64,000 nucleotides of DNA from Clostridium sp. 26_21 (GCA_001915995.1 MNRO01000017.1:85901-149900), one strand, 5' to 3'; numbered from the stretch's first letter, positions 42,696-52,869 are shown. Numbers and translations are program-made. Notes: a model not told the origin generated them from the letters alone.

Positions 42696-43910
42696 TTAGT
42701 CTAAATTTTCTCCTATTGTATTTTTTATTCTAGTAAGTTCTGTTTGTAAAGTAGAATAAGTATTTGAACTAATAATATGATTTCCAGAATTATAGTTATT
42801 AAGAGCCTTTTCAATATCCATAACAAGGTATTTTTGTTTATTTCTTGATGTATTTTTATACATATATATTGGTGTATAGGTAACCTTTCCAATAGTTGTT
42901 TTATTTGTTTCGCCATTTTTAGTTAATTCAATATTTAATATAATAGAATTACGAGTTCTTTCCTTAGTTTGACCAGACATAAAATTTCCTAGTGAATATA
43001 TAACAAATCCGTCTTTGGTAGAGCCATCATCAAGAGTAATTGTCCTTTTTTCCATTGGTTGTAAAACATGTGGATGACTACCTAATATTATGTCTGTACC
43101 ATTTTGAAATAATAGGTCAGCAAGTCTTTCTTGCTCCTTATTTTGAGTGTTTTGGTATTCAATTCCCCAATGCATACTAACACAAATTAAATCAGGATTT
43201 TGTTCTTTCGCTAATTCTAATTGAGTTAAGATTAAGTCATCACTAATTAAATTTACGGAATAGTCTCTTTGTGAAGAAACAGGAATACCATTAGTTCCGT
43301 AAGTAAAAGACAAAAATGCAATTTTTATACCATTTACATTTTTTATTAAAACTGTATTTTGCTCTTCTAAACTTCTAGATGTACCAGTATGTGAAATTCC
43401 AGCATCATCTAAATAATTTAAAGTACTAACTAATCCTTTATATCCAGTATCCATACAATGATTATTTGCAGTTGAAACAACATCAATACCAAAATCTTTT
43501 AAATTATATGCTAATTGCTCAGGAGTATTGAATGTTGGATAATTGCTATAACCTCTTTCAGCACCAGCAAAGGTTGTTTCAAGATTTCCTATTGCAATAT
43601 CAGCATTTGAGATATAGTCTTTTATATCTGAGAAAACATAAGAAAAATCATATGTAGAACCATTAAATGCATCTTGATATTGAGAATTATGACACATTAT
43701 ATCACCAATAACACTCATATTTATAGTTACATCTTCTTTTTTGGGAATATTTACAATTAAGCTTGTATCTTCTGTATTCTGTGTTGGTTGTGCTTCAGAT
43801 GACAAAATTTCTTGTGATTTTTTATTTAATGATGAAAAATGTTCAATGCCAAATAAAATTAACATTGTTAAAATGACGATTGAAATAAATAATAAAATTT
43901 TCTTTCTCAT
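42696..43910 (-). CDS. CapA-family metallophosphoesterase-like protein
   Basis: A 404-residue protein with an N-terminal membrane anchor (about 5-22) and a CapA/PgsA domain: VIGDIMCHNSQY (about 67-78), IGNLETTFAG with the D/N-x-E metal site, STANNHCMDTG, MHWGIEYQ and ILGSHPHVLQP. The family is named for poly-gamma-glutamate capsule synthesis, but no capBC genes are near, so a surface role in another polymer is equally likely. The metal-binding Asp, Asn and His residues are intact. The ribosome site is AAAGGGG. Confidence 0.88.
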   Translation of the reverse strand: MRKKILLFISIVILTMLILFGIEHFSSLNKKSQEILSSEAQPTQNTEDTSLIVNIPKKEDVTINMSVIGDIMCHNSQYQDAFNGSTYDFSYVFSDIKDYISNADIAIGNLETTFAGAERGYSNYPTFNTPEQLAYNLKDFGIDVVSTANNHCMDTGYKGLVSTLNYLDDAGISHTGTSRSLEEQNTVLIKNVNGIKIAFLSFTYGTNGIPVSSQRDYSVNLISDDLILTQLELAKEQNPDLICVSMHWGIEYQNTQNKEQERLADLLFQNGTDIILGSHPHVLQPMEKRTITLDDGSTKDGFVIYSLGNFMSGQTKERTRNSIILNIELTKNGETNKTTIGKVTYTPIYMYKNTSRNKQKYLVMDIEKALNNYNSGNHIISSNTYSTLQTELTRIKNTIGENLD

Positions 43911-43993
43911 AACTAAAAATCCCCTTTCATTTTATAAACAAAATTTATCATATTACGACAAAAAAAGCAATAGTGAAAAATGTATGAAATGAC

Positions 43994-44022
43994 TTGTTAA
44001 AATTGTAAAATTGTGGTATAGT
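43994..44022 (+). promoter_or_regulatory. Promoter of the ABC-F gene
   Basis: TTGTTA (43994-43999), 17-nt spacer, TATAGT (44017-44022), about 40 nt before the start codon. Confidence 0.6.
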
Positions 44023-44068
44023 AGATAAGCAATAAGAAGTGGAAAAGTAAAATTAAGGAGGAGATAAC

Positions 44069-45649
44069 ATGTTAACTGCAACAGGAGTAACTGTTAGATT
44101 TGGAAAAAGAGTATTATTTGAAGATGTAAATATAAAATTTGGTAAAGGAAATTGTTATGGAATAATAGGAGCAAATGGTGCTGGAAAATCAACATTTTTG
44201 AAAGTTTTATCAGGAGAGTTAGAACCAAGTAAAGGAGAAGTATCACTTGAAAAAGGAGAAAGACTTTCTATATTAAAACAGGATCACTTTGCTTTTGAAG
44301 AATATACAGTAATGGATACTGTAATCATGGGGAATAAAGAGTTATATGACATAATGAAAGAAAAAGATGCAATATATATGAAACCAGATTTTTCAGAAGA
44401 AGATGGAATGAAAGCAGCAAAATTAGAAGAAAGATTTGCAGAATTAGATGGTTGGAATGCTGAATCAGATGCAGCAATGCTTTTAAATGATTTAGGAATA
44501 ATACCAGAAAATCACTATAAATTAATGAGTGAAATGGAAGCAAGAGATAAGGTAAAAGTATTACTTGCGCAAGCTTTATTTGGAAATCCAGATGTATTAT
44601 TACTAGATGAACCAACAAATGACTTAGACTTAAAAAGTATTAATTGGTTACAAGAATTTTTAATTAACTTTGAAAATACTGTAATTGTAGTATCACATGA
44701 TAGATATTTCCTAAACAAAGTTTGTACACATATTGCAGATGTTGACTTTGGAAAAATAAAAGTATATCCAGGAAATTATGATTTTTGGTATGAATCAAGT
44801 CAATTAGCATTAAAGCAAATGAAAGAACAAAATAAGAAAAAAGAAGAAAAAATCAAAGAATTACAAGACTTTATTGCAAGATTTAGTGCTAATGCTTCAA
44901 AATCAAAACAAGCTACATCAAGAAAGAAAACATTAGAGAAGATTGAACTAGATGAAATAAAACCATCAAATAGAAAATATCCATATGTTGATTTTAAACC
45001 AGATAGAGAACCAGGAAAAGAAATATTACAAGTAAAAAATGTATCTAAAACAGTAAATGGTGAAAAAATATTAGATAATATATCATTTACAGTAAAAACA
45101 GGGGATAAAATAGCATTTTTAGCAGATAATGAAAATGCTAAAACAGTATTATTCCAAATAATTGCAGGTGAAATGGAACCAGATGAAGGAGAACTTATTT
45201 GGGGAACAACAATTACTAAGTCTTATTTCCCCAAAGATAATAATTATTTGTTTGATGTTGATGAAAATTTAACAGAATGGTTAAGAAAATACTCAAAAGA
45301 TCCAGATGAGACATATGTTAGAGGATTTTTGGGAAGAATGTTATTTTCAGGTGATGAATCATTAAAACAAGCAAGAGTTATATCAGGTGGAGAAAAAGTA
45401 AGATGTGTACTTGCCAAAATGATGTTATCAGGTGCAAATTTTTTAATATTTGACGAACCAACAAACCATTTAGATATGGAAAGTATCACATCTGTAAATG
45501 ATGGAATGAGTAAATTTAAGGGAAATATTTTATTTACATCACATGATCATCAATTAACACAAACAGTTGCAAATAGAATTATTGATATAAAAGCTGATAA
45601 GGTTATTGATAGAGAAGTTACATATAATGAATATTTAGGAATTGAATAA
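44069..45649 (+). CDS. ABC-F family ATPase (YbiT/YkpA type)
   Basis: A 526-residue protein with two ABC domains: the first with Walker A GANGAGKS and Walker B LLLDEPTNDLDL, then the ABC-F linker (about 245-310, with LQDFIARFSANASKSKQATSRKK), then a second with a degenerate Walker A (LADNENAKT, unusual), signature VISGGEKVRCVLAKMML and Walker B LIFDEPTNHLD. It has no membrane domain, so it acts on the ribosome rather than as a transporter. The sequence resembles the housekeeping YbiT/YkpA branch more than antibiotic-protection ABC-F proteins. It is monocistronic with a terminator. Confidence 0.92.
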   Translation: MLTATGVTVRFGKRVLFEDVNIKFGKGNCYGIIGANGAGKSTFLKVLSGELEPSKGEVSLEKGERLSILKQDHFAFEEYTVMDTVIMGNKELYDIMKEKDAIYMKPDFSEEDGMKAAKLEERFAELDGWNAESDAAMLLNDLGIIPENHYKLMSEMEARDKVKVLLAQALFGNPDVLLLDEPTNDLDLKSINWLQEFLINFENTVIVVSHDRYFLNKVCTHIADVDFGKIKVYPGNYDFWYESSQLALKQMKEQNKKKEEKIKELQDFIARFSANASKSKQATSRKKTLEKIELDEIKPSNRKYPYVDFKPDREPGKEILQVKNVSKTVNGEKILDNISFTVKTGDKIAFLADNENAKTVLFQIIAGEMEPDEGELIWGTTITKSYFPKDNNYLFDVDENLTEWLRKYSKDPDETYVRGFLGRMLFSGDESLKQARVISGGEKVRCVLAKMMLSGANFLIFDEPTNHLDMESITSVNDGMSKFKGNILFTSHDHQLTQTVANRIIDIKADKVIDREVTYNEYLGIE

Positions 45650-45652
45650 ATT

Positions 45653-45698
45653 TAAAAAGGATTTCTTATGATAAAATTCATATTGAAATTCTTTTTTA
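45653..45698 (+). terminator. Terminator after the ABC-F gene
   Basis: AAAAAGGATTTC (45654-45665) pairs with GAAATTCTTTTTT (45685-45697), one mismatch, with a long loop, ending in T6. A second inverted repeat TAAGAATAAAT/ATTTATTCTTA (45742-45752 with 45783-45793) follows in the gap; its role is unclear. Confidence 0.6.
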
Positions 45699-45880
45699 TA
45701 TAATCAGTATTTTTCTTTAATAGTTTAAAAATTAAATAGAGTAAGAATAAATAAAAATAACATTGCTTTACGATAGAGATAAATTTATTCTTATAAAAAA
45801 ATCTTTATTTATTATTGATTTTATAAAAGAAAATTGATATATTATAAATATATATGCAATTAATACAAAGGAGAATAACT

Positions 45881-46378
45881 ATGAAAAATGTAAAAAAATC
45901 AAGTGGTGTAACGATGATTTCACTTGTAATAACAGTAATAGTTTTAATAATATTAGCAAGTATGGTAACTCAAACGGGAACAAGTTCAATAAGAAATAAT
46001 AGATTTGAAAGATTAAAATATGAAATGGAAATTATACAGAAAAATGTAGCAGTTTGGGCAGAAAAATATAAAGACTATGAAAAAACAGAAATAAAATTAG
46101 GTACAGCTGTTCCAACAAGTAAAATTCCTATTTGTAAAGATGAAATAAGAATATTAAGAGAAAGTGGAATTAAAAATTTGGTAATAAGTGATAAGGTAGA
46201 AGATTATAGATATTTTTCACCATCAACATTTGATAATTTACAAATAAATGGAATTGAAAATGATTATTTTATAGATATAAAAAATCAAGTTGCAATTTTA
46301 GTTGAAGGATACGAATATGAAGGAAAAACATATTATATAATAGATCAAGTTAGAGATGTAGTAAGAGGAGGCATATAG
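45881..46378 (+). CDS. Prepilin-type N-terminal cleavage protein, orphan
   Basis: A 165-residue protein starting MKNVKKSSGVTMISLVITVIV. The short basic leader, Gly before the hydrophobic helix and V-T-M-I-S-L are the type IV prepilin/pseudopilin pattern, though the usual Glu at +5 is Ser. The C-terminal domain (about 40-165) is alpha/beta with no recognised family. Similar Firmicutes proteins often lack adjacent assembly genes, as here. The ATG at 45881 follows AAAGGAG. Confidence 0.7.
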   Translation: MKNVKKSSGVTMISLVITVIVLIILASMVTQTGTSSIRNNRFERLKYEMEIIQKNVAVWAEKYKDYEKTEIKLGTAVPTSKIPICKDEIRILRESGIKNLVISDKVEDYRYFSPSTFDNLQINGIENDYFIDIKNQVAILVEGYEYEGKTYYIIDQVRDVVRGGI

Positions 46379-46441
46379 TAAAAAAATAAGCATTGTGAAA
46401 ATTAGGTGAAATATATTTACAAAATAAAAATCAAATGATAA

Positions 46442-46473
46442 TATAAGTTCGAATTAGAACTTATATTTTTTTA
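46442..46473 (+). terminator. Terminator after the prepilin-like gene
   Basis: TATAAGTTC (46442-46450) pairs with GAACTTATA (46457-46465) around GAATTA, followed by T7. Its place in the 148-nt gap makes it the gene's terminator or an attenuator before the Gld operon. Confidence 0.65.
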
Positions 46474-46526
46474 GGGAAGATCCAATTTAAAACAAATAAG
46501 TAAAGAAAGATTAGGAGGAAAAATTT

Positions 46527-47576
46527 GTGATTCAGGTAGAAAATATTTCAAAAAAGTATGGAAATTTTATAGCAGTAGATAATATTAGTTTTGAAATCGA
46601 TGAAGGAGAAATTGTAGGATTTTTAGGTCCAAATGGTGCGGGAAAAAGTACAACAATGAATATGATAACAGGTTTTATTGAACCGTCAAAAGGAAGAATT
46701 ATTATAGATGGATATGATATTTCTAAAAAAGCCAAAAAGGCTAAGATGCAAATAGGGTATATGCCAGAGGGAGTTCCATTATATAGTGATTTAACAGTAA
46801 AAGAATTTGTTACATATATGTCAGAGTTAAAGAATTGTGATAAAAAAAATAAGAAAGAAAATGTACAAAAAGTATTAGAAGAAACAGGCTTATTAGAAGT
46901 TCAAAATAAATTAACAAAAAATTTATCAAGAGGATACAAACAAAGAGTTAGTATGGCAGGTGCATTAGTTGGAAACCCAAAAGTAATAATACTTGATGAA
47001 CCAACAGTTGGACTTGATCCAAAACAGGTTACGGAAATAAGGGCATTAATAAAGGATTTGGGAAAGAAACATACAGTAATATTAAGCTCACACATTTTAT
47101 CAGAGGTAAGTCAAATTTGTAATAGGGTAATAATTATTAATAAAGGAAAAATTATTGCAATAGATACTCCAGAAAATCTTGAAAAGAAAGTTGTTAATAA
47201 TAATGCAATATATGTTACAGTAGAAGATCCTGAAAATAGGATGGAAAATATAAAAGAAAAAATAAATAATATAATAGAAATAAAATTATTAACAGAAAAT
47301 GAAGATAAGACAAAAAAATATGAAATTACAGGTGAAAAAGATATTGATTTAAGAAAAGAAATTTTTGAAACATTTGCTAAAGAAGGAATAACAATATTTG
47401 AAATGAAAAAAGCAGATGCAACATTAGAAGATGCATTTATGAAATTAATAACAGATTCACCAAAAAAATCAGAAGAGTCAGAGAATGAAAAAAAAGAAAA
47501 GAAAAAAGTAAATGAACCAACAGAAGAAAAATCTGTAAAAAATTGCGAAAATAAAGATAAGAAGGAGGAAAAATAA
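46527..47576 (+). CDS. GldA-like ABC transporter ATP-binding protein
   Basis: A 349-residue ATPase: Walker A FLGPNGAGKST (about 34-44), signature NLSRGYKQRVSMAGAL, Walker B VIILDEPTVGLDP, and an H-loop SSHILSEV. The C-terminal 40 residues are a Lys/Glu-rich extension, longer than usual. It starts at GTG 46527, after AGGAGG. It overlaps the next gene by one nucleotide (TAATG). With the permease and the GldG-like gene it forms a three-gene ABC system. Confidence 0.9.
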   Translation: MIQVENISKKYGNFIAVDNISFEIDEGEIVGFLGPNGAGKSTTMNMITGFIEPSKGRIIIDGYDISKKAKKAKMQIGYMPEGVPLYSDLTVKEFVTYMSELKNCDKKNKKENVQKVLEETGLLEVQNKLTKNLSRGYKQRVSMAGALVGNPKVIILDEPTVGLDPKQVTEIRALIKDLGKKHTVILSSHILSEVSQICNRVIIINKGKIIAIDTPENLEKKVVNNNAIYVTVEDPENRMENIKEKINNIIEIKLLTENEDKTKKYEITGEKDIDLRKEIFETFAKEGITIFEMKKADATLEDAFMKLITDSPKKSEESENEKKEKKKVNEPTEEKSVKNCENKDKKEEK

Positions 47577-48259
47577 TGTTTGCAGTATTAAAAAAAGAAT
47601 TTAAAAGTTACTTTCTTTCTCCAATTGGATATGTTGTAATAGGAATATTTTTAATAGTATTTAGTGTATTCTTTTATTTAACAGCTATAACTAATGGAAG
47701 TGTTGATTTGGGATCATTATATTATTATACAGCATTATATGGATTAATAATAATAGTACCAATTTTAACTATGAGAATGTTTGCAGAAGAAAGAAAAACA
47801 GGAACAGAACAATTAATATTAACATCACCAGTTAGTATGGTAGGTGTAGTATTTGGAAAATTTTTAGCAGCAATGGGGGTAATTATTATTACACTAGTAA
47901 TGTCTTTTATGTACTTTTTTATAGTAAAATTTTTTGGAGAACCAAATATAAATGCAGTTTTAGTACATATATTAGGATTTATACTAATCAGTGCAGCAGC
48001 AATATCAATAGGAATGTTTGCATCAAGTATTACGGAAAATCAAATAATTGCTGGAATAATAACAGTTGCCTTTTTAGTAATGACATTATTTATACAAGAT
48101 TTAAACAGTATATTTGAAAATTTATCATTAATGAATTTTTATAGTTATTTTCCAAGAGGAGTAATTTCATTAAAAGAAGTAGTTGGATTAATATCATTTG
48201 CAGCAATGTTTATATCATTTACAATAATAGTAATGCAAAGACGTAGATTAGTAAAATAA
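47576..48259 (+). CDS. GldF-like ABC-2 permease
   Basis: A 227-residue membrane protein with six hydrophobic helices. MFAVLKKEFKSYFLSPIGYV at the start and PILTMRMFAEERKTGTEQLILTSPVS after the second helix match the GldF/NosY-type ABC-2 permeases. It overlaps the ATPase stop codon. It is predicted to form the pore of the exporter with the GldA-like ATPase. Confidence 0.88.
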   Translation: MFAVLKKEFKSYFLSPIGYVVIGIFLIVFSVFFYLTAITNGSVDLGSLYYYTALYGLIIIVPILTMRMFAEERKTGTEQLILTSPVSMVGVVFGKFLAAMGVIIITLVMSFMYFFIVKFFGEPNINAVLVHILGFILISAAAISIGMFASSITENQIIAGIITVAFLVMTLFIQDLNSIFENLSLMNFYSYFPRGVISLKEVVGLISFAAMFISFTIIVMQRRRLVK

Positions 48260-48276
48260 GAAAGGGAAGAATAAAA

Positions 48277-49725
48277 TTGAAAAAGTTTTTAGAAATCATA
48301 AAAAATAAGTGGTTAATAAAAGGTACAACTACAATATTGCTAGTTTTAATAGTAATTGCTTGTTATATAGGCTTAAATATGTTAGTTGAGAAAATTAATA
48401 TAGATGATATAGATCTTACCGAGAAAAAACTATATTCTATATCAGAAGAAACAAAAACAAAACTAAAAGATTTGAATGAAGATGTTACAATAGAAATAAT
48501 AAATACTAAAAACTACAGTTATTTAGTAGATTATATAAAAAAATATTCACTTGTAAATGAAAAAATAAAAATTGATGAAGTAGAAGATTTAGCTTCAAGA
48601 GTAGATTTACAAACAAAATATAATATTAATGATACAGATACATTAATTGTGGTAAAAAAAGGAGAAAAAGAAAAAACAATTTCAACAAGTGAACTATACA
48701 CATATGATTATTCAACAGGAAAACAAATTGATTTAACTGAAGAAAAAATCACAAATGCAATTGTTGAGTTATCAATAGAAGAGAAACCTACGGTATATAT
48801 ATTTTCAAGTAAAGCATATTATGAATCAGAACAAGCTTTAAATTCAGTGGTAGAGCAACTAAAGTCAGAAGCAAATGAAGTGAAGTACTTAGATATATTA
48901 ACGACAGGAGCAATTCCGGAAGATTGTAAATGTTTAATAATTCCAACATTAAAATCAGATTTGAATGATCTAGAGAGAGACAAAATATTAGAATATACAA
49001 AAAATGGTGGAAAAATAATGGTATTGACCTCACAAAACATTTTGAATATTGAGACACCGAATTTAAATAAAGTATTTGCAGAATATGGTTTTTCTATAGA
49101 ATATGGTGCTATATTTGAACAAGATACATCAAAAATGTTACAAAATGCTCCAGAATTTGTGATTACTAATGTTTCTGCAAATTTTATGAGTAATATTAAT
49201 ATGTCTATGAAGATGTGTTTTATTGATGCAGGAAGAATAAAATTTGTTGATGATGATAAATTAACAGAATTAGGAGTAACATATGATGCGATTGCAACAA
49301 CAGGTATAACTTCATTTGAAAGGACAAATTTTAATATTCAATCATATAATAGAACTGAGCAAGATGGTGAAGAAGGATCATTTATAGTTGGAGCAGATAT
49401 TACAAAGAAAATATCTGATGATGTTTCATCAGAATTAATAATATATTCAAGTGAAGTAAGTGTAACAAATGTACAGATTCCAATTAGTGAACAATATTAT
49501 ATGTATGCAGTAGATTTATATAATAATAAAGATATAGTATTAAATTCGATAGCACATTTAACAGAAAGAACAGAAATTATAACAATAAGAAAAGATGATG
49601 ACTCAGAAATATATACAGTTACAGCAAAACAAAATACAATAATAAAAATAATAATTTTTAGTATTCCATTTATAATTATAATAATAGGAATTATTATATG
49701 GTTTATAAGGAAAAGAAGAAAATAA
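48277..49725 (+). CDS. GldG-like ABC system auxiliary protein
   Basis: A 482-residue protein: N-terminal membrane helix (about 16-36), a large extracytoplasmic domain with DDIDLTEKKLYSISEET, KYNINDTDTLIVV, a Gly-rich TILTTGAIP and NGGKIMVLTSQN, and a C-terminal helix (about 455-476) followed by basic residues. This is the GldG/DUF7088 plan of ABC auxiliary subunits. The start is TTG 48277 with AAAGGGAAG upstream, 17 nt after the permease. The GldAFG set is known for gliding in Bacteroidetes but is widespread in non-gliding bacteria. Confidence 0.85.
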   Translation: MKKFLEIIKNKWLIKGTTTILLVLIVIACYIGLNMLVEKINIDDIDLTEKKLYSISEETKTKLKDLNEDVTIEIINTKNYSYLVDYIKKYSLVNEKIKIDEVEDLASRVDLQTKYNINDTDTLIVVKKGEKEKTISTSELYTYDYSTGKQIDLTEEKITNAIVELSIEEKPTVYIFSSKAYYESEQALNSVVEQLKSEANEVKYLDILTTGAIPEDCKCLIIPTLKSDLNDLERDKILEYTKNGGKIMVLTSQNILNIETPNLNKVFAEYGFSIEYGAIFEQDTSKMLQNAPEFVITNVSANFMSNINMSMKMCFIDAGRIKFVDDDKLTELGVTYDAIATTGITSFERTNFNIQSYNRTEQDGEEGSFIVGADITKKISDDVSSELIIYSSEVSVTNVQIPISEQYYMYAVDLYNNKDIVLNSIAHLTERTEIITIRKDDDSEIYTVTAKQNTIIKIIIFSIPFIIIIIGIIIWFIRKRRK

Positions 49726-49730
49726 ATTTA

Positions 49731-49770
49731 TTGAACTCTAAATATAATTAATATTTAGAGTTCAATTTGT
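49731..49770 (+). terminator. Terminator of the Gld-like operon
   Basis: TTGAACTCTAAATAT (49731-49745) pairs perfectly with ATATTTAGAGTTCAA (49751-49765), followed by TTTGTT. Confidence 0.8.
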
Positions 49771-49850
49771 TATAAATATATAGAAAATAAATTGTCTGCA
49801 TAAATTTATTAGAAATAAAATATAATATTAATACAATGAAAGGAGATTTT

Positions 49851-50858
49851 ATGAAAGAAATCATACCAATTGTATTAGTAATAATTGGAGCACTTATTGG
49901 AGCAGGGTTTGCATCAGGACAAGAAATATATTCTTTTTTTTATGCATATGGTATATACGGAATATATGGAATAATTATTATGTGCATATTGTTAGGAATA
50001 TTAATTTATAAATCATTAGAAATAATATATAAGAGAAAAATAAATAATTATAATGATTTTTTAGGAATATTTATAAGAAATCTAAAAGTAAGAAAAGCAG
50101 TTAATATAGTTGTAAATATTTTATTATTAATATCTTTTTTTATAATGGTTGCAGGATTTGGAGCATATTTTAAACAAGAGATAGGAATTTCAAAAATCAT
50201 AGGAAGTATAATATTGATACTATTATGTATTTTTGTTTTTTCATCAAATATAAAAGGAGTATTAAAAGTAAGTAATATAGTTGTACCGATATTAATAATA
50301 TTTATTACTTTTTTAGGATTCAAAAATATTATGACAATTTCAAATGTGAGAACGGAAATAATAAAAAAAAGGTGGTTATTAAGTTCGTTGATATATACTA
50401 GTTATAATTTAATACTATTAATACCAGTTTTAATATCACTTAGAAAGCAAATTACGAAGGAAAAAAATATAAAATTAATTTCTGTAATAACAACTATGAC
50501 AATGTTAATATTATCTTTTATGATATTTTTTTTATTAGGAAAAGCTGAAAATTCAGAAATTGAATTTCAGGAAATGCCAATTGTTTATATAATAAGTAAA
50601 TATTTTTTTGAATATAGAAAAATATATGCCTTTATAATTTTAGTCTCTATATTTACAACTGCAATATCTGTTGGAATAGGATTTATTCAAAATATTAGTA
50701 ATAATTCAAAAAATTATCCACAAGTTGTTGCATTTATGTGTATAAGTAGTCTTATAATTTCTAATTTTGGATTTTCAAAATTAATAAATTTTGCATATCC
50801 ATTTTTTGGGTATGCAGGTTTAATACAAATTTTTATGATTTTAATATTAAATATTTAA
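49851..50858 (+). CDS. YkvI-like transporter-fold membrane protein
   Basis: A 335-residue protein with about ten hydrophobic helices. The first helix carries GALIGAGFASGQEIYSFF, the G-x-G-x-A-S-G-x-E motif of the YkvI family within the APC/LeuT fold superfamily. No substrate is known. The start ATG 49851 follows AAAGGAG by 6 nt. It is followed by the DUF5711 gene 66 nt downstream. Confidence 0.8.
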   Translation: MKEIIPIVLVIIGALIGAGFASGQEIYSFFYAYGIYGIYGIIIMCILLGILIYKSLEIIYKRKINNYNDFLGIFIRNLKVRKAVNIVVNILLLISFFIMVAGFGAYFKQEIGISKIIGSIILILLCIFVFSSNIKGVLKVSNIVVPILIIFITFLGFKNIMTISNVRTEIIKKRWLLSSLIYTSYNLILLIPVLISLRKQITKEKNIKLISVITTMTMLILSFMIFFLLGKAENSEIEFQEMPIVYIISKYFFEYRKIYAFIILVSIFTTAISVGIGFIQNISNNSKNYPQVVAFMCISSLIISNFGFSKLINFAYPFFGYAGLIQIFMILILNI

Positions 50859-50924
50859 TATTGGGTATTGCGAATATAATAATAATTGTGATAAACTAAG
50901 TGTATAAAAAAGAAAGGAAAACAA

Positions 50925-52100
50925 ATGATAATGAATGACTTTTTTTCTAATGAATTTCAAAATCGACAAAAAAATAGAATAAAAAAAATGACAGTATTGA
51001 TTATATTTTTAGTATTAATAATCTCGTTAATTATTTTGACAATAATATACTTTAATAATGAGAAATTTAGAAATTGGTGTAATGAAAATATTATAAATAA
51101 AGAAATTACACAAGATAAAGTGAAAACAATAGTAATAAATAAAGATGAAAATGTGCAAGTATATGCTTATGATAAGTATATATGTGTATTAAGAAAGAAA
51201 ACGCTTGAATTTTATAATAGAGTTGGTGCAAAAGTTGGAACAATAAATGTTGATATATTAAATGCAGACTTTATATCAGCTGGTAAATATTTAGCAATTT
51301 GTGAGAAAAATGGTCAGAAATTTTATTTGATTTCAGGAAAAGATAAGATATATGAAAATGAAGTTGAAGGAAATATAAATCAAATAAATGTAAGCAAAAA
51401 TGGTTATATATCTATTGTAATATCAAATACAGCTAATTATAAATCTGTTGTTGATATTTTTGATACAAGTGGAAAAGAGATTTTTAAAACCAATCTAGTT
51501 AATTCAAGAGTTGTTGACATAAGTGTTTCGCAAGACAGTAAATATTTAGCAATTGCTGAAGTTGATATATCAGGAATAATAATAAAATCAAGTATACAAA
51601 TTGTATCTATAGAAACAGCTCAAATAATAAATAAATATGTTTCAGATGTAGGAAAATTAATTATAAATATTAATTATCAAGAAAACGATAAATTGATTTG
51701 TATGTATAATGATTCTATAGGTATATTAAGAAACAATGAATATAATGAATTGATAAAATATGAAAGTTCTAAATTAGCTTTTGTAAGTATTAATTTGAAT
51801 AATAGGATTGCTTATATTGAAGAAAATTCATCAGGAGAATATAAATCAGATACATATGTAAACATTTTTAGTCCAAATACTAATAAATATAAAAGATATA
51901 TTGCTACAAATGTTGCGAAATCTATTAGAACATCAGAAAATAAAATAGCAATTAATTTTGGAACAGAATTACATATAGTTGATATTGGAGGAATTTTGAT
52001 AAAAAAATATAAATCTAATGCAGAAATAAATGATATAGTAATTACTGATAATTTAGCTGCAATTGTTTATAATGACAATATAGCAATTATTAATTTTTAA
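50925..52100 (+). CDS. DUF5711 membrane-anchored beta-propeller protein
   Basis: A 391-residue protein: one N-terminal membrane helix (about 22-43) and an extracytoplasmic region (about 65-391) of repeated four-strand units with VQVYAYDKYICVLRKKTLEFYN, ISAGKYLAICEKNGQ, VSQDSKYLAIAEVD and so on, consistent with a beta-propeller of the DUF5711 family common in Clostridia. No catalytic motif is seen. It is 14 nt upstream of the CvpA-like gene and likely in the same operon. The ribosome site is AAAGGA. Confidence 0.75.
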   Translation: MIMNDFFSNEFQNRQKNRIKKMTVLIIFLVLIISLIILTIIYFNNEKFRNWCNENIINKEITQDKVKTIVINKDENVQVYAYDKYICVLRKKTLEFYNRVGAKVGTINVDILNADFISAGKYLAICEKNGQKFYLISGKDKIYENEVEGNINQINVSKNGYISIVISNTANYKSVVDIFDTSGKEIFKTNLVNSRVVDISVSQDSKYLAIAEVDISGIIIKSSIQIVSIETAQIINKYVSDVGKLIININYQENDKLICMYNDSIGILRNNEYNELIKYESSKLAFVSINLNNRIAYIEENSSGEYKSDTYVNIFSPNTNKYKRYIATNVAKSIRTSENKIAINFGTELHIVDIGGILIKKYKSNAEINDIVITDNLAAIVYNDNIAIINF

Positions 52101-52114
52101 TAAGGAGGAAAAAA

Positions 52115-52762
52115 ATGGGAATATTTTTGGATATTATATTGATAGCTATAATTTTAATAAATATAATTATATGTTATAAAAAAGGACTAGTAAAACTTGC
52201 AGTAGGGTTGATAGCAGTTTTTATTGCAATTATTTGTGCAATTATTTTTTATAAACCCGTTTCAAATATAATTATAAAAAACACAGAAATTGATGAAGAA
52301 ATAAAAAATACAATAATAAATACATTAACAACAAATAATGAAAAAGATAATGAACAAAAAGATGATGGCATAATGAAATATATGCAGTCATATGTTGATG
52401 ATGCGATGAATAAAACAAAAAATGAAATTGTATTAGAAGCGGCTAATGTTGTTTCAGAGAAAGTAATAAATATATGTGTATTTTTAGCAATATTTATAGT
52501 TGTTAGAGTCTTGGCAATGCTATTAACAATTTTAGCAGATGCAATAATGAGTTTACCAATATTAAAACAATTTAATAAAGCAGGAGGAGTTTTATATGGG
52601 GGAATAAAATCTCTAGTAATAATATATTTGATTCTTGCAATAATATTTGTAATAACATATATAACTGGAAATACAGTAATTTCAGAAGCAATATCAAAAT
52701 CATATATTACAAAAATTTTCTATAATAATAATATAATATTAAATTTTATATTTAAAAAATAA
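52115..52762 (+). CDS. CvpA-family membrane protein
   Basis: A 215-residue protein with four hydrophobic helices (about 3-22, 27-50, 115-142 and 165-185). The pattern LDIILIAIILINIIICYKKGLVKLA with Y-K-x-G-x-x-x and IFIVVRVLAMLLTILADAIMSLPILKQFNKAGGVLYG matches CvpA. The central region (about 65-105) is polar and acidic. The colicin-V name is historical; the family affects envelope homeostasis in some bacteria. The ribosome site is AAGGAGG. Confidence 0.85.
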   Translation: MGIFLDIILIAIILINIIICYKKGLVKLAVGLIAVFIAIICAIIFYKPVSNIIIKNTEIDEEIKNTIINTLTTNNEKDNEQKDDGIMKYMQSYVDDAMNKTKNEIVLEAANVVSEKVINICVFLAIFIVVRVLAMLLTILADAIMSLPILKQFNKAGGVLYGGIKSLVIIYLILAIIFVITYITGNTVISEAISKSYITKIFYNNNIILNFIFKK

Positions 52763-52807
52763 AAATATGAAGATTTTGTGAATATTTTATTAATTTTAGT
52801 ATAGGTG

Positions 52808-52836
52808 TTGAAATTATATCGGCAATCTGTTATAGT
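52808..52836 (+). promoter_or_regulatory. Promoter of the LCP gene
   Basis: TTGAAA (52808-52813), 17-nt spacer, TATAGT (52831-52836), about 27 nt before the start codon. Confidence 0.6.
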
Positions 52837-52869
52837 ATATTTGAAATAATATAATGGGAGAGGATTTAC

